A DNA stretch of 7,881 nt from Candidatus Aminicenantota bacterium. Its GTDB lineage: Bacteria > Acidobacteriota > Aminicenantia > Aminicenantales > Aminicenantaceae. Positions 7,091-7,881 of the stretch are shown here, piece by piece. How positions within the stretch are numbered: the stretch's first letter is position 1; each line of letters opens with the position of its first letter. The stretch is taken from positions 1 to 7,881 of the forward strand of contig DAOWCB010000054.1 in the NCBI GenBank assembly GCA_030633795.1. Reading direction: 5' to 3'. The notes beneath the pieces are model-generated. The model did no database searches, was not told the origin of the DNA, and saw nothing but the letters and a program-made list of their open reading frames with translations. The translations under genes and the position numbers were made by a program.

Positions 7091-7881
7091 ATGAAAAGAA
7101 AAGGCGTGCTGTCTTTCGGTTTAGCCTTGCTGTTGGTTTCATCCGTTTCCTTATCTCTCCAAAAAGACGATCGCGTCGAAATATACGACCTTCGGTACTT
7201 CACCCATCCTACGTTCACACGGATCGTCGTAGACATCGGGACACTCCGAGAGTACAGCCCCCACGAGCTGCCCTCTCCGGACCGGATCTTCGTGGATATC
7301 TACCAAGCCAAACTCAATCCCATTTTGCACAACAAAACCTATCTGGTGAAAAACGATTACATCAACCAGATCCGAATCGCCCAAAAGTCACCCAACACAG
7401 TCCGCGTTGTCGTGGACATCGATTTTAACAGGGTCAAACGTTTCCAGGTTTGGCCGGCCTTCGATCCCTTCAGGATCGTCATCGATATATATCCCTCAGA
7501 AACCGGCTTTGATGTTTCGACAGAAAAACCCCCTCAACCCGCTCAACCCACAAAAGAGGGATACAGCATGGCCCGACAGCTCGGTTTGGGTATTCAGAAA
7601 ATCGTGATCGATCCGGGACATGGTGGAAAGGATCCTGGCGCCATAGGAAAAAGTGGGACCATGGAGAAAATAATCGTCCTGGATATCTGCCAGCGCTTGA
7701 AAAAACTTCTCGGTGCCAATAATGGCCTGGAAGTCATCATGACCAGAGAATCGGATATTTATGTCCCGGTGGAAAACCGGACGGTCATAGCCAACCAGAA
7801 GCAGGCTGATCTGTTCGTTTCTGTGCATGCCAACGCAAATCCGAGCAAAAAACGATCGGGGGTGGAAACCTTTTATCTCAA
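7091..7881 (+). CDS. N-acetylmuramoyl-L-alanine amidase, AMIN + Amidase_3 (AmiC-like), 3' end outside window
   Basis: Periplasmic zinc hydrolase that cleaves the amide bond between N-acetylmuramic acid and L-alanine in peptidoglycan, typically at cell separation. 263 codons are visible with no stop before the edge. An n-region KRK and a hydrophobic stretch at about 5-23 form a signal peptide. Residues from about 28 to 135 are a beta-rich AMIN domain ('TRIVVDIG', 'DRIFVDIY', 'FRIVIDIYP') that usually targets the septum or cell wall. A Pro/Thr-rich linker follows (about 136-168), then Amidase_3 with 'IVIDPGHGGKDPGA' (H177), E192 in 'MEKIIVLDI' and H246 in 'VSVHANAN', the three zinc ligands. The C-terminal catalytic Glu region lies beyond the window. 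An in-frame ATG at 7067 would overlap apgM by 11 bases and add eight residues; neither start has a strong Shine-Dalgarno, and 7091 gives the more typical signal peptide. Confidence 0.92.
   Translation, partial: MKRKGVLSFGLALLLVSSVSLSLQKDDRVEIYDLRYFTHPTFTRIVVDIGTLREYSPHELPSPDRIFVDIYQAKLNPILHNKTYLVKNDYINQIRIAQKSPNTVRVVVDIDFNRVKRFQVWPAFDPFRIVIDIYPSETGFDVSTEKPPQPAQPTKEGYSMARQLGLGIQKIVIDPGHGGKDPGAIGKSGTMEKIIVLDICQRLKKLLGANNGLEVIMTRESDIYVPVENRTVIANQKQADLFVSVHANANPSKKRSGVETFYL

Noticed and set aside
7151..7384. Minus-strand frames opposite the amidase start region (also 7496-7828)
   Set aside because: The plus strand encodes a continuous signal peptide, AMIN and Amidase_3 protein with zinc ligands, which explains the region fully.

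Overview
The window carries five genes in two divergent transcription units, with a 74-base divergent gap at 5747-5820 (128 bases if the preferred apgM start is used). On the minus strand, reading from the gap towards base 1, are guaA (GMP synthase), dnaE (replicative DNA polymerase III alpha subunit) and a small response-regulator-like gene. They are packed as one operon: guaA and dnaE overlap by an ATGA stop/start, and the regulator gene starts 5 bases after the dnaE stop. On the plus strand are apgM (archaeal-type cofactor-independent phosphoglycerate mutase) and a cell-wall amidase of the AMIN + Amidase_3 (AmiC-like) type, which runs off the right edge of the window.

The source is a bacterium with ordinary stop codon use and moderate base composition. 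An AMIN-domain amidase with a signal peptide points to a Gram-negative (diderm) envelope. A DnaE with an intact metal-binding PHP domain and an ApgM-type mutase occur in many deep-branching bacterial groups, for example Desulfobacterota, Nitrospirota, Thermotogota and Acidobacteriota-related lineages. I cannot assign a phylum from the sequence alone.

Layout: 1-159 has no convincing gene, but holds a G-rich tract (C-rich in the operon transcript) and a weak hairpin with a T-run. 160-726 (-) is the receiver-like protein. 732-4217 (-) is dnaE. 4214-5746 (-) is guaA. 5747-5874 holds divergent promoter candidates and the apgM ribosome binding site. 5875-7077 (+) is apgM. 7091-7881 (+) is the amidase, incomplete at its 3' end.

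The genes are mostly housekeeping: guanine nucleotide supply and DNA synthesis on one side, lower glycolysis and peptidoglycan hydrolysis on the other. The least ordinary item is the receiver-like protein at the end of the guaA-dnaE operon. Its phospho-acceptor aspartate is replaced by asparagine and its switch Thr/Ser by lysine, and it carries a charged helical tail, so it is probably a phosphorylation-independent adaptor. I found no mobile element, CRISPR array, tRNA, rRNA or clearly novel multi-gene system.
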